This document shows, piece after piece, positions 55,070 to 64,000 of a DNA stretch of 64,000 nucleotides (position 1 is the first letter of the stretch; every line of letters starts with the position of its first letter). A program made the translations under genes and the position numbers. Source of the stretch: Arthrobacter sp. MYb229 (lineage in GTDB: Bacteria; Actinomycetota; Actinomycetes; Actinomycetales; Micrococcaceae); assembly GCF_002975405.1 (NCBI RefSeq), contig NZ_PCPS01000001.1, positions 62,001 through 126,000 on the forward strand. The letters are read 5' to 3'. The notes beneath the pieces were generated by a model. That model was not told the origin of the DNA. It did not search any database and was given only the letters and a program-made list of their open reading frames with translations.

Positions 55070-56593
55070 CTAGAGAGTTGCTTCGAGCTCGGCATCCGGG
55101 CCGGGCTCGCAACCGCTCTGATTTGCCTGCTCCAGCAGGTTCTTCCCGTGGCGCTCATCACCGGGCAGCGGGATCGGGTAGTCGCCGGTGAAGCAGGCGG
55201 TGCACAACTTCTCGCGCGGCTGCGCGGTGGCCCCGATCATGCCGTCCTCGGAGATGTACGCCAGCGAATCGGCGCCGATGGACTTTCCGATTTCGTCCAC
55301 GGCCGCGCCATTGGCGATCAGCTCCGCGCGGGTGGCGAAGTCGATGCCGTAGAAGCAAGGCCATTTCACCGGTGGCGAGGAGATCTTCACATGCACCTCG
55401 GCGGCTCCGGCCTCGCGCAGCATGCGCACCACCGCACGCTGGGTGTTGCCGCGCACGATCGAGTCGTCCACGACCACCACGCGCTTGCCGCGCAGTACTG
55501 TCTCCAGCGCGTTGAGCTTCAGCTTGATGCCCAGCTGGCGCAGCGTCTGCGAGGGCTGGATGAAGGTGCGGCCCACATAGGCGTTCTTCACGAAGCCGTG
55601 GGTGAACGGAATGCCGGACTCCTCGGCGTAGCCGATGGCCGCCGGGGTGCCGGATTCCGGGACCGGGATGACGATGTCCGCGTCCGCGCTGTTTTCGCGG
55701 GCCAGCTGGCGGCCCATCTCCACGCGGGCTTCGTATACCGAGCGACCGGCGATGGTCGCATCGGGGCGGGCCAGGTAGACGTACTCGAAGACGCAGCCCT
55801 TCGGGGTGGCTTCGGCGAAGCGGGTGGAGCGGATGCCGGTCTCGTCGATGGCGATCAGTTCGCCCGGTTCGATCTCGCGGATGAAGGACGCGCCCACGGT
55901 GGCCAGGGCCGGCTGCTCGGAGGCAACCACCCAGCCGCGGTTCAGCCGTCCCAGGACCAGGGGACGCACCCCGTGCGGGTCGCGGGCCGCGTACATGGTG
56001 TTTTCGTCCATGAACACGAAGCAGAAGGCGCCCTCGATCTTGGGCAGCAGCTCCAGCGCGGTCTCTTCGAGGCTCTGGCCCTCCTTGCCCGCAAGCAGGG
56101 CGGTGACCAGCGCGGTATCGGTGGTATTGCCCTGGGCAATTTCGCCGCGCAGCTTGCCGCCCTCGGAGACCTGCTTGGCCTCGACCATTTCGGCGAGCTG
56201 CGCCGAGTTGGTGAGGTTGCCGTTATGCGCCAGGGCTACGGTGCCGGTCTGGGTCGGGCCCAGGGTCGGCTGCGCATTGGCCCAGTGGCTGGCGCCGGTC
56301 GTCGAATAGCGGCAGTGCCCCACGGCCAGGTGGCCGGTCATCGAGTTCAACGTGTTTTCGTCGAAGACCTGGGAGACCAGGCCCATATCCTTGTACACGT
56401 TGATTCGCGCGCCGTCGCTGGTTGCGATGCCCGCGGACTCCTGTCCGCGGTGCTGCAACGCGTACAGCCCGTAATAGGTTAGTTTTGCAACTTCTTCGCC
56501 AGGTGCCCAGACACCAAAAACGCCGCATTCGTCCTGCGGCCCTTTTTCGTTGGGAAGCAAGTCATGATTCAGGAATCCATCGCCACGCGCCAT
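55070..56593 (-). CDS. purF: Amidophosphoribosyltransferase
   Basis: 507 residues. First committed step of purine synthesis, PRPP plus glutamine to phosphoribosylamine. A 22-residue propeptide precedes C23 (DECGVFGVW), which becomes the N-terminal nucleophile of the glutaminase domain. The PRTase loop is VVVVDDSIVRGNTQR near 370. CFYGIDFATRAEL and LCTACFTGDYPIP carry cysteines typical of the iron-sulfur Bacillus-type enzyme. The start at 56593 gives the full propeptide. Confidence 0.97.
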   Translation of the reverse strand: MARGDGFLNHDLLPNEKGPQDECGVFGVWAPGEEVAKLTYYGLYALQHRGQESAGIATSDGARINVYKDMGLVSQVFDENTLNSMTGHLAVGHCRYSTTGASHWANAQPTLGPTQTGTVALAHNGNLTNSAQLAEMVEAKQVSEGGKLRGEIAQGNTTDTALVTALLAGKEGQSLEETALELLPKIEGAFCFVFMDENTMYAARDPHGVRPLVLGRLNRGWVVASEQPALATVGASFIREIEPGELIAIDETGIRSTRFAEATPKGCVFEYVYLARPDATIAGRSVYEARVEMGRQLARENSADADIVIPVPESGTPAAIGYAEESGIPFTHGFVKNAYVGRTFIQPSQTLRQLGIKLKLNALETVLRGKRVVVVDDSIVRGNTQRAVVRMLREAGAAEVHVKISSPPVKWPCFYGIDFATRAELIANGAAVDEIGKSIGADSLAYISEDGMIGATAQPREKLCTACFTGDYPIPLPGDERHGKNLLEQANQSGCEPGPDAELEATL

Positions 56594-56698
56594 GTCAATT
56601 ATTCTCTCATGTATCTATTGGTCGACACCGACCGTTTATGTGGTGAACGGCGACCAGGTGCGCGGCCACCGCTTGCCTTCCTGGGAAGGGGAGGGCGC

Positions 56699-57022
56699 CT
56701 AGCCTTGTCGCTCGCTGCCGGTGTCCCCGGCCAGGGGCACCGCCAGTTTTGGGGTGGTCTTGCGCGAAGTGACGCGATCGATAATTACATATGCGAGCGC
56801 GCCTAGCCCGGTGCCAAGTCCCGCGCAGAACATGGCGAAGAATCCGACGGCCGATCCCACGGTGTAATCCATGGACGGTTCACCAATCAAGCCAATGACT
56901 ACGCCTACCAAGGCGCCGAGTACGGCGCCGGCGAGGACTATTGGCCAGAAGCGCGGTGCCGAATGAACCTGCACCTGGATTGGCTGGTCGGCGGATGGCG
57001 GGGTAGCGGGGTGTTGCTCCAT
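56699..57022 (-). CDS. Small two-to-three-helix membrane protein
   Basis: 107 residues. Hydrophobic segments WPIVLAGAVLGALVGVVIGL, VGSAVGFFAMFCAGLGTGLG and ALAYVIIDRVT, then a short basic tail. I do not recognise a named family with certainty. The start lies four bases after the stop of the sterol-carrier gene upstream, so translation is probably coupled; no ribosome-binding site of its own is seen. Confidence 0.65.
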   Translation of the reverse strand: MEQHPATPPSADQPIQVQVHSAPRFWPIVLAGAVLGALVGVVIGLIGEPSMDYTVGSAVGFFAMFCAGLGTGLGALAYVIIDRVTSRKTTPKLAVPLAGDTGSERQG

Positions 57023-57026
57023 AGCT

Positions 57027-57407
57027 TTAAGGGTACTCAATTAGCGGCAGGTGTGCCGACAAGTCTGCCCTTAGTCCGGAGGCGTGCAATTGCCCCGATT
57101 GCACTGCCGCAGCCCAGCCGGTGCGCCCGGTGACCAGTGAAAGCCATAATTCGGCGGGCATTTCGACCACATTTGGCGGTGTACCACGGGTATGGCGGGG
57201 CCCTTCAATGCATTGAGTCACACCAAAGGGCGGAACCCGCACCTCAACCGAGTTCCCCTCGGCCCGCGAAGCGAGTTCCTCCAAGGCGAAACGCACCGCC
57301 ATGGCCAGCGTTGGGCGGGCTGTTTTCCCTTGGATTTCCGCGTTTTCGGTCCAGTTGCGAAGTGCTGCGCGGCCGGCGTGCTCGTCTATTCTTCGCTTGA
57401 TCGCCAT
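57027..57407 (-). CDS. Sterol-carrier-family protein
   Basis: 126 residues. Pattern seen: VRFALEELASRAEGNSVEVR, VPPFGVTQCIEGPRHTRG, TPPNVVEMPAELWLSLVTGR and ASGLRADLSAHLPL. This is the small actinobacterial protein annotated as sterol carrier (SCP2-like, related to the C-terminal domain of mycothiol-dependent maleylpyruvate isomerase-type proteins). Ligand unknown. It heads a two-gene unit downstream of the asparaginase. Confidence 0.8.
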   Translation of the reverse strand: MAIKRRIDEHAGRAALRNWTENAEIQGKTARPTLAMAVRFALEELASRAEGNSVEVRVPPFGVTQCIEGPRHTRGTPPNVVEMPAELWLSLVTGRTGWAAAVQSGQLHASGLRADLSAHLPLIEYP

Positions 57408-57478
57408 GGCGTTAAATTCCCTTCCTTGGATGACGAAAAAATGTCATATTCCGCCCCTGGATTTCGTTTTCGGTGGGG

Positions 57479-58462
57479 CTAGCGGGCCGCGAAGTCCCGG
57501 CCGAGGTAGCGAACCCCGGCAGCACGCGCCCCGGCGGTGTGCGCCGCGCTGCTCAGCCGGTCTGATAATTCTTCCAGCTTCCGCATGCTCAGCGCACCAT
57601 GGGCAGCCAGCAGGCCCAACGCCAGCACATCGATTCCGCGCGAAGCGCCATCAAGGATTTTCACCGCCACGCTGACCCCGTTAGGGGCGGACATGCCCAG
57701 CACCCCTTCGGCACCGAGCTTGGCGATGATTCCGGTGGACTCGATGACCAGCGTATTGGGGCTGCCCGCACCGCGTACCGCCCACGGGTGTTCGCGCATG
57801 GCGCTGGCCACCGACCGGGCAGCCGGGTCGGTGGATGCCGCCAGCTTTCGAAACCCCTCCGCCAGGGACCGCAGCGACATCTGCGGTGCCGGAGCCCCGC
57901 AGCCATCGACGCCCAGGAAAGTGATCGGCCCGCAGAACTCTTCCATCGCCCGAGAGGCCGAACGCTGCACCGGATGCTCGGGCGACAGATAGCTGCCGAG
58001 CGGTTCACCGCTGGCCACAGCCGCCGCGAGAAAAGCGGCATGTTTGCCCGAACAGTTGAAGGCAAGCTTGTTTTGGCTGTGGCCGCGCGCGGCCATCTCG
58101 GAGCGTGTTGCCGAATCGCCGGGCCACGAGGCCGGGCATTGCAGATGCTCTTGGCCCAGCGCCACCGAGTCGAGCACGCTGCGCGCGAGCAGCTGATGTT
58201 GTTCGGTTCCCAGATGGCTGGCGCAGGCAAGCGCCAGTTGCGCGGATTCCAACGCCGCCCCGGCGCGCAGCGAACCGATCGCCTGAAAAGGCTTCAGCGC
58301 GGATCGCGGAAAGACCAAGGCTTCGGGATCGCCGATGGCCTCCAGAACCTGCCCGGCCGGATCCAGAACTACCGCTGCGCCATAATGCCGCGATTCGATC
58401 ACCGAATTGCGGGTGATCCGCAGCAGCTCGCTGCACTGTGTGATGTCTATCGCTGAACCCAT
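57479..58462 (-). CDS. Rhizobial-type L-asparaginase
   Basis: 327 residues. Motifs of the ReAV-like class: ESRHYGAAVVLDPAGQVLEA, SALKPFQA (S-x-x-K), CASHLGTEQHQ, NCSGKHAAFLA, DGCGAPAPQMSLRSLA and RGAGSPNT. It hydrolyses L-asparagine to aspartate and ammonia; no signal peptide, so cytosolic. I chose ATG 58462 because the first 28 residues of the longer frame look like non-coding sequence. It is divergent from purD. Confidence 0.88.
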   Translation of the reverse strand: MGSAIDITQCSELLRITRNSVIESRHYGAAVVLDPAGQVLEAIGDPEALVFPRSALKPFQAIGSLRAGAALESAQLALACASHLGTEQHQLLARSVLDSVALGQEHLQCPASWPGDSATRSEMAARGHSQNKLAFNCSGKHAAFLAAAVASGEPLGSYLSPEHPVQRSASRAMEEFCGPITFLGVDGCGAPAPQMSLRSLAEGFRKLAASTDPAARSVASAMREHPWAVRGAGSPNTLVIESTGIIAKLGAEGVLGMSAPNGVSVAVKILDGASRGIDVLALGLLAAHGALSMRKLEELSDRLSSAAHTAGARAAGVRYLGRDFAAR

Positions 58463-58606
58463 GAGGCCAAGTCTAGGCGCAGGCCCGCACGGAGGGCTTT
58501 CCCAAGGAAGGCAAGCCCCCAGGGGCTGGCGCGGTGATCTGGGCAACTTTTCATCGCCCGGTCACAGACCACTAATCGTGCGTGGTTCTCCGGTAAACTC
58601 GGTGCA

Positions 58607-59893
58607 GTGAAGGTACTGGTGATTGGCCCAGGCGGCCGTGAGCATGCAATTGTCCGTGCACTTAGTGCAGACCCCTACGTCAATGAGGTTCATTGCGCTC
58701 CCGGCAACGCCGGAATCGCACAGGACGTCACTACCCATGAGATCAACGCGCAGGACCCGCAAGCGGTTCTGGCGCTAGCCCGCGAGCTAGCCAGCGAGCT
58801 GGTAATCGTTGGGCCCGAAGCGCCACTGGCCGCCGGAGTTGCCGATGCGCTCATCGAAGCCGGGATTCCCGTCTTCGGGCCAACCCGCGCCGCGGCACAG
58901 CTGGAAGCCTCCAAGGCATTCGCCAAGGACGTCATGGCCGCCGCGCAGGTTCCCACCGCCATGGCGCATGTGGCAACGAATACTGCCGAAGCCGAAGCCG
59001 CCCTTGACGATTTCGGCGCACCCTATGTGGTCAAAGACGACGGGCTGGCCGCTGGCAAGGGGGTTGTGGTGACCGCAGACCGTGCCGAGGCACTGGCCCA
59101 CGCAGAGCTCTGCTTTGCCGCCGGCGGCACCGTGGTTATCGAAGAATTCCTCGATGGCCCGGAAGTTTCGCTGTTCGTCATCTGCGACGGCAAGCACGCC
59201 GTCCCGCTGTCCCCAGCTCAGGACTTCAAGCGCATCTTCGACAACGACGAAGGCCCCAACACCGGTGGCATGGGCGCCTACTCGCCGCTTCAATGGCTTC
59301 CGGAAGGCTTTGTCGACGAGGTGATGGACCGCGTCGCCTACCCGACACTGCGCGAAATGGAAAAGCGCGGCACCCCGTTCACCGGCGTGCTGTACTGCGG
59401 ACTGGCCATCACCAAGCGCGGCATCCGCGTCATCGAATTCAACGCCCGCTTCGGCGACCCGGAGACCCAAGCGGTTCTGGCTCGGCTGAAGACCCCGCTG
59501 GGCGCAATCCTCCTCGCCGCGGCGAACGGCAAGCTCGACGACGCCGAGCAGCTGCGCTGGTCCTCGAAAACCGCCGTGGACGTGGTCATCGCCGCCGAGA
59601 ATTACCCGGATGCCCCGGTCAAGGGTGCGGTGATCGAAGGGCTGGAAGAAGCCAACCATGTCGGCGAGGTGCATGTGATGCATGCCGGCACCAGCACCGA
59701 CGCCGAGGGCAATATCACCGTGGCCGGTGGCCGCGTCTTGGCGGTCGTCGCGTTGGGCGATGGCCTTGCCGCCGCCCGGGCGAACGCCTACGCGGGTGTT
59801 TCCAAGATCAGTTGGAGCGGTGCCCAGTCGCGCAGCGATATCGCCTTGAAGGCCGAACGCGGAGAAATCGTAGTGAACGGGGAGAGCAAGTAA
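58607..59893 (+). CDS. purD: Phosphoribosylamine-glycine ligase
   Basis: 428 residues. Second step of purine synthesis. ATP-grasp fold: VLVIGPGGREHAIVRAL at the start, LVIVGPEAPLAAGVADAL, YVVKDDGLAAGKGVVV, DFKRIFDNDEGPNTGGMGAY and VIEFNARFGDPETQAVL. Start GTG 58607. No Shine-Dalgarno; TAAACT at 58594-58599 lies eight bases upstream, so a leaderless mRNA is likely. The stop shares one base with the purC start. Confidence 0.96.
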   Translation: MKVLVIGPGGREHAIVRALSADPYVNEVHCAPGNAGIAQDVTTHEINAQDPQAVLALARELASELVIVGPEAPLAAGVADALIEAGIPVFGPTRAAAQLEASKAFAKDVMAAAQVPTAMAHVATNTAEAEAALDDFGAPYVVKDDGLAAGKGVVVTADRAEALAHAELCFAAGGTVVIEEFLDGPEVSLFVICDGKHAVPLSPAQDFKRIFDNDEGPNTGGMGAYSPLQWLPEGFVDEVMDRVAYPTLREMEKRGTPFTGVLYCGLAITKRGIRVIEFNARFGDPETQAVLARLKTPLGAILLAAANGKLDDAEQLRWSSKTAVDVVIAAENYPDAPVKGAVIEGLEEANHVGEVHVMHAGTSTDAEGNITVAGGRVLAVVALGDGLAAARANAYAGVSKISWSGAQSRSDIALKAERGEIVVNGESK

Positions 59894-60798
59894 TGGCAGG
59901 ATTCCAGACCGAAACGCTTTCCCTGGATGGCTGGGACCACTTCTATTCGGGCAAGGTGCGCGACCTGTACCTGCCGGCCGGGGTGAGCTTCGCGGACTCC
60001 GACCGTGTGCTGGTGGTCGCTTCGGACCGAATCAGCGCCTATGACTTCGTGCTGACCAGCGAGATTCCGGATAAGGGCAAGGTGCTGACCCAGCTGAGCC
60101 TGTGGTGGTTCGGGCAGCTGGACGAATTCGCCAACCACGTGATCTCCACCGAGGTGCCGGCGGCGGTAGCCGGCCGCGCGATGGTGTGCAAGAAGCTTGA
60201 GATGTACCCTATCGAGTGCATTGCCCGCGGTTATCTGACCGGCTCGGGTCTGGCCGAATACAAGGTCTCCTCGACCGTGTGCGAGCTGCCGTTGCCCGCG
60301 GGCCTGGTTGACGGTTCACGCCTGCAGCCGGCGCTGTTCACCCCTTCGGCCAAGGCCGAGGTCGGCGAGCATGACGAGAACATCTCCTTTGCGCAGACGG
60401 TGGAACGCGTCGGCGCGCAGGTCTCCGAGGCCTTGCGCGAGAAGACCGTCGCCCTCTACGAACGCGCCGAGCAGATCGCCCGTGAACGCGGCATCATCCT
60501 TGCCGATACCAAGGTCGAATTCGGCGCCGATCCGAGCAACGGCGAGATCACGCTCGGCGACGAGGTGCTCACCCCCGACTCCTCGCGCTTCTGGGATGCC
60601 CAGTCCTACGCACCGGGCAAGGCCCAGGCGAGTTTTGACAAGCAGTTCGTGCGCGACTGGTTGACCTCAGCGGAATCCGGTTGGGACAAGAATTCCGGGG
60701 CAGAGCCGCCGGCCTTGCCCGCAGAGATCGTGGAAAAGACCCGCGCCCGGTACATCGACGCCTATGAGCGTTTGACCGGGGAGAAATTCTCCGGCTAA
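59893..60798 (+). CDS. purC: SAICAR synthetase
   Basis: 301 residues. Couples aspartate to CAIR. Seen: FYSGKVRDLYLP, LVVASDRISAYDFVLTSEIP, GKVLTQLSLWWF, YPIECIARGYLTGSGLAEY, LFTPSAKAEVGEHDENISF, ADTKVEFG and TPDSSRFWD. ATG 59893 overlaps the purD stop by one base (TAATG), with GGGGAGAG just upstream. The frame extends far upstream but only as a shadow of purD. Confidence 0.96.
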   Translation: MAGFQTETLSLDGWDHFYSGKVRDLYLPAGVSFADSDRVLVVASDRISAYDFVLTSEIPDKGKVLTQLSLWWFGQLDEFANHVISTEVPAAVAGRAMVCKKLEMYPIECIARGYLTGSGLAEYKVSSTVCELPLPAGLVDGSRLQPALFTPSAKAEVGEHDENISFAQTVERVGAQVSEALREKTVALYERAEQIARERGIILADTKVEFGADPSNGEITLGDEVLTPDSSRFWDAQSYAPGKAQASFDKQFVRDWLTSAESGWDKNSGAEPPALPAEIVEKTRARYIDAYERLTGEKFSG

Positions 60799-60809
60799 GG
60801 GCAAAAACG

Positions 60810-60850
60810 AAAGGCCGGGGTGAAGGAGAAATTCCTTCGCCCCGGCCTTT
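60810..60850. terminator. Terminator after purC
   Basis: AAAGGCCGGGGTGAAGGA pairs with TCCTTCGCCCCGGCCTTT around a short loop and is followed by TT. It also lies at the end of the convergent methyltransferase gene. Confidence 0.88.
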
Positions 60851-60865
60851 TCGCTAAGCAGGGAA

Positions 60866-61597
60866 CTAGCCGCCCAGCTCGGCTGCGTCCTTGCGTACGT
60901 GATACAGCACGTAGCCGTAGCTCAACTCGGTCGCCAACGGATGCCGCGCGATCCAGTCGCGAGCCAGATCCGCCGGAAATTCAAGGTGAAGTACCTTGGC
61001 GAGATCCTCTGCCGAGTCGAAGCTCCAACTGCTCATCACCTCATGGCGTTGGGCTCCCTGCGCGGCCCACCACCGCCGGATGTAGCCATCCTCGCCCTGA
61101 TCCGCGGCCCAGTTGCTCTGCCGTAAAAGCGAAGCGAATTCTCCGTGCTGGTGGTCGTTGTCGATCACCAGCAGCGACCCTCCGGGGCGCAGGACACGCA
61201 GGACCTCGCGTAGTCCGGCGGCGCAGTCGTAGTTCGTTGAGGGGAAGAAATAGGCGAAGCGCGCGTGCACCACCTCCACGCTGGAGTCCGCCAGCGGAAG
61301 ATGTTCGGCAGACCCGTGCAGCACCTGAACCCGCGAACTGCGCGCCCGCGCGGCGTCCAGCAGGCGCAGATCCGGTTCTACGCCGATAACCGTGCCATGC
61401 TCGGTGAGATATTTGGGGAGCCAATAGCCGCTGCCGCACCCCAAATCCAGCAGGACCTTGCCCGCCCAGGGCGCCAAGGAGCGCAATTGCGCAAAGAGCA
61501 CCCCGGTTCGATCCAGCGCGCTATTTTCAATCTCGTAGACTTCCGGGTCCGCCCCCTGGTTCGGGGCCGGAAGGAAGTCGCCCAATTCGTTTGCCAT
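60866..61597 (-). CDS. SAM-dependent methyltransferase (class I)
   Basis: 243 residues. SAM motif VLLDLGCGSGYWLPKYL near residue 50, VIGVEPDLRLLDAAR, LHGSAEHLPLADSSVEVVHA and VLRVLRPGGSLLVIDND. The Methyltransf_11 type does not reveal its substrate. ATG 61597 is 14 bases after the ABC gene stop; no ribosome-binding site is obvious. It may be read through from the ABC exporter genes. Confidence 0.85.
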   Translation of the reverse strand: MANELGDFLPAPNQGADPEVYEIENSALDRTGVLFAQLRSLAPWAGKVLLDLGCGSGYWLPKYLTEHGTVIGVEPDLRLLDAARARSSRVQVLHGSAEHLPLADSSVEVVHARFAYFFPSTNYDCAAGLREVLRVLRPGGSLLVIDNDHQHGEFASLLRQSNWAADQGEDGYIRRWWAAQGAQRHEVMSSWSFDSAEDLAKVLHLEFPADLARDWIARHPLATELSYGYVLYHVRKDAAELGG

Positions 61598-61611
61598 GTG
61601 CTTGCGGCCGG

Positions 61612-63420
61612 TTAGACCAGCGAGTCCTTCCACGCCTTGTGCAGCGAAGCGAAACGTCCCTCGTCCGCGATCAGCTGTTGCGGGGAGCCGTCCTCGATGA
61701 TTCTCCCATCGTGCACCACCAGCACCCGGTCGGCGATCTGCACCGTGGACAACCGGTGGGCGATGATCAACGCCGTACGGTTCCCCAGCAGCTGCTGCAG
61801 GCCGCGTTGCACCGCGCGCTCCGAAGGAATGTCCAGCGAGCTGGTGGCCTCATCCAGGATCAGCACGGCCGGGTCGGCCAAGAAGGCGCGAGCGAAGGAG
61901 ATGAGCTGGCGTTGCCCGGCGGAGACGCGACCGCCACGCTTATTCATGTCGGTCTCATAGCCTTCGGGAAGTTCGCGGATAAATTCATCGGCGCCCACCG
62001 CCCTAGCCGCATCCTGGATCTCCGCGAGCGTCGCGGTGGGCTTGCCGAGCGCAATGTTCTCGGCAACCGTCCCGGAGAACAGGAACGCTTCCTGGGTGAC
62101 CATCACCACATGCCGGCGCAGTTCCTGATTCGAGAGCTCATTGATCGGGACCGAATCGATTTCCAGGCTGCCCGAGCGCAGATCGTAGAAACGGGAAATG
62201 AGTTTTGCGAGCGTGGATTTGCCGGCACCGGTCTGCCCAACCACCGCCACCGTTTGCCCGGCTTCAAGCTTCAGATCGAAGCGGTCCATGATGATCGGCC
62301 CTTGCCCGTAGCCGAAGACCGCGTCACTGAAGACGATCTCTCCCTTGACCTGCTCGATACTGCGCGGTGCCAGCGGTTCCCTGACGCTAGGTTCCTCTTC
62401 CAAGAGCCCGGAGACCTTTTCGAGGGCTGCCGTGGCCGACTGCAAGGAGGAGTAGAACATGGCGATCTGTTCGACCGGCTGGAAGACGCGTTTAGCCGCA
62501 AGCAGCAGCGCCACCATCACGCCAACGGCCAGCGTCCCATCCAGAATGCGGAAGCCGCCGTAGGCGAGCAATACCGCGACGGTGAGGTTTCCAATGAGCA
62601 CCAGGCCCGGCTGGAGAATGCCGAATAAGTTGAAGGAGCGCACCGAGTTGACCCGATATTTTTCGGCGATCTCAGCATAGTTTTCGTCATTTGCCGCTTC
62701 TCGGCGGAACGCCTTGACCGCGCGAATGCCGGTCATCGTTTCGACGAACATGGAGATCACCTTCGCGGAAACCACGCGGGACTCGCGGTAGAGCACCTCG
62801 GAACGGCTCTGGTACCAGAAGAAGAGGATCGCCACCGGTATGGCCGCGATGCACAGCACCAAAGCGCTGCGCCAATCCAGGATAAAGATGGTGGCCAGCG
62901 TGAAAATTACGAAGACGCACGAGGAGGCGAGTTCGGATACTCCTTGATCTAGCAGTTCACGCAGGGTTTCCAAGTCCGAGGTCTGCCGCGAGATGATCCG
63001 GCCCGAGGTGTAGTTCTCATGGAACTCGAGGCTCAGCCGCTGGGTGTGGCGGAAGACCTGCTGCCGCAGATCCAAGAGCATGGCCTGCGAAATGCGGGCG
63101 GCGCAATTGATGTACCAGGCCAGCAGGACGCCGGCCAGAATGGCGCAAACAATGTAGGCGCCGCCCGAAACTCCCAGCGCGCCCCAGTTACCCTCGCGGA
63201 CCTGCGGCAGCGTCCAGTCGATGGCCAAGGCAATGAGGATAGGCAGGACGACGCGGGCCGCATTGGAAACCAGCACCAGCACCACGGTGAGAATGAAGAG
63301 TTTCTTCTGCGGCATGGCGAGCGTCGCCAGGAGCCTAAAGGAACGGCGGCGTACTCGTTTGCGTTGGGCGCCGGAGAGGTTGATGTTGTCCTCTTCGGTG
63401 ACACCTAGTGGTTGGCTCAT
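61612..63420 (-). CDS. Type I ABC exporter, catalytic half
   Basis: 602 residues. Six-helix exporter domain (residues ~35-330) followed by an ATPase: Walker [18 protein letters not shown] near 397, signature [16 protein letters not shown] near 500, Walker [14 protein letters not shown] with a catalytic Glu, H-loop [10 protein letters not shown]. The signature is VSAGQ rather than LSGGQ, as in one half of heterodimeric exporters. The start overlaps the stop of the upstream partner (ATGA). Confidence 0.93.
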   Translation of the reverse strand: MSQPLGVTEEDNINLSGAQRKRVRRRSFRLLATLAMPQKKLFILTVVLVLVSNAARVVLPILIALAIDWTLPQVREGNWGALGVSGGAYIVCAILAGVLLAWYINCAARISQAMLLDLRQQVFRHTQRLSLEFHENYTSGRIISRQTSDLETLRELLDQGVSELASSCVFVIFTLATIFILDWRSALVLCIAAIPVAILFFWYQSRSEVLYRESRVVSAKVISMFVETMTGIRAVKAFRREAANDENYAEIAEKYRVNSVRSFNLFGILQPGLVLIGNLTVAVLLAYGGFRILDGTLAVGVMVALLLAAKRVFQPVEQIAMFYSSLQSATAALEKVSGLLEEEPSVREPLAPRSIEQVKGEIVFSDAVFGYGQGPIIMDRFDLKLEAGQTVAVVGQTGAGKSTLAKLISRFYDLRSGSLEIDSVPINELSNQELRRHVVMVTQEAFLFSGTVAENIALGKPTATLAEIQDAARAVGADEFIRELPEGYETDMNKRGGRVSAGQRQLISFARAFLADPAVLILDEATSSLDIPSERAVQRGLQQLLGNRTALIIAHRLSTVQIADRVLVVHDGRIIEDGSPQQLIADEGRFASLHKAWKDSLV

Positions 63421-64000
63421 CGGGCGACCTCTTCGCTCATCGGTGCTTCGTCATCCAGGCTGGCAATCACATATCGGTAATGTTCGTTCGTGCTCAGCAG
63501 GTGCGTGTGGCTGCCGATCGCGTCGATGCGCCCATCGCGCAGCAGGGCCACCCGGTCGGCGAGCATCACGGTGGAAGGCCGGTGAGCCACCACCAAGGTG
63601 GTAGTGCCCTCCAGGACCTCGCGCAGCTTCGTGGTGACGGCTTCCTCCGTGCGCACGTCCAAGGCGGAGAGCGGATCGTCCAGGACCAGGATCCGGGGCC
63701 GGGCGGCGATGGCGCGGGCCAGGGCCAGACGCTGGCGCTGGCCGCCGGACAGGGACAAGCCTTCCTCGCCGATGAGCGTATCGACCCCCTGCGGCAGCTG
63801 ATAGGCAAAGTGCGCCTGCGCCACGTCAAGGGACTGCGCCAAGAGCGCTTCGCGCTGCGCGGGGCTGTAATCCGCCGGGGCACCGAGCAGCACGTTTTCG
63901 CGGACCGAATTCGAGAATAGGGTGGTGTCTTCGAAAGCCACGGCTATTTCTTCGCGCAGCTCTTCCAGATCCCATTCGCGCACGTCTTGCCCGTGCACCA
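63417..64000 (-). CDS. Type I ABC exporter, degenerate-site half (5' part outside window)
   Basis: The last 194 residues are visible and the frame runs off the right edge. They hold the ATPase C-terminal half: Q-loop region [16 protein letters not shown], canonical signature [17 protein letters not shown], Walker [13 protein letters not shown] and H-loop VVAHRPSTV. Asp replaces the usual catalytic Glu after Walker B, so this subunit carries the weak ATP site. With the overlapping downstream gene it makes a heterodimeric exporter of unknown substrate. Confidence 0.9.
   Translation of the reverse strand, partial: VHGQDVREWDLEELREEIAVAFEDTTLFSNSVRENVLLGAPADYSPAQREALLAQSLDVAQAHFAYQLPQGVDTLIGEEGLSLSGGQRQRLALARAIAARPRILVLDDPLSALDVRTEEAVTTKLREVLEGTTTLVVAHRPSTVMLADRVALLRDGRIDAIGSHTHLLSTNEHYRYVIASLDDEAPMSEEVAR

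Noticed and set aside
55148-56482. 444-residue frame antisense to purF
   Set aside because: Shadow frame; every purF motif is present on the other strand.

Overview
The window looks like chromosomal DNA of a high-GC actinobacterium of the Micrococcaceae, close to Arthrobacter or Glutamicibacter. That placement is inferred from gene content, not from an alignment. It rests on an HspR-type heat-shock regulon with HAIR operators, a DUF3073 gene, a DUF664/DinB protein of the mycothiol-transferase kind, a dCTP deaminase of the mycobacterial bifunctional type, an actinobacterial YkoE-type thiamine transporter and a DUF222-HNH protein. Coding density is high. Genes are often coupled by ATGA or TAATG overlaps, and convergent pairs are commonly closed by perfect bidirectional hairpin terminators. 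I found no rRNA, tRNA, insertion sequence, prophage or CRISPR array.

Layout. 1-6.7 kb: partial SseB-like gene, class I fumarase, secreted M15 peptidase, a small GIY-YIG-like protein, dcd, a VIT-family metal transporter and an Atg22-type MFS protein. 6.9-13.2 kb: a complete six-gene Mrp Na+/H+ antiporter operon with MrpA and MrpB fused. 13.3-16.8 kb: DUF4235 protein, TPP riboswitch and a two-gene thiamine-precursor ECF transporter in which both ATPases and the T component are one polypeptide. 16.8-21.8 kb: pabC, cardiolipin synthase, a P-loop kinase-PabB fusion and a low-molecular-weight tyrosine phosphatase. 21.9-27.2 kb: a marR-lysE operon divergent from an MMPL exporter, then a DEAD-box helicase. 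27.4-33.2 kb: a 1921-residue secreted amylopullulanase, lower in GC than its surroundings, behind two LacI-type operators. 33.4-37.9 kb: PLDc_N membrane protein and dnaK-grpE-dnaJ-hspR. 38-42.5 kb: acyl-CoA synthetase, GNAT, trmB, yccF, DinB. 42.7-46.1 kb: TetR and a two-gene ABC-2 exporter. 46.5-53.7 kb: clpB, septum-formation-like protein, DUF3073, sirtuin, VanZ, DUF222-HNH. 53.8-60.8 kb: purM-purF, two small genes, an asparaginase, and purD-purC on the other strand. 60.9-64 kb: methyltransferase and a heterodimeric ABC exporter cut by the window edge.

How the parts work together. HspR (37.5 kb) probably represses its own operon through two HAIR sites and clpB, 9 kb away, through a third, so the DnaK/ClpB disaggregation machinery is one regulon. 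MarR sits between two exporters and probably controls both. purM, purF, purD and purC supply four steps of purine synthesis from two convergent-side clusters. PabC and PabB make p-aminobenzoate for folate.

I did not find a clearly unprecedented multi-gene system. The most unusual items are the kinase-PabB fusion, the EcfA-EcfA'-EcfT fusion, the double-catalytic amylopullulanase with three repeated X25 modules, and the regulatory DNA around it and the heat-shock genes.
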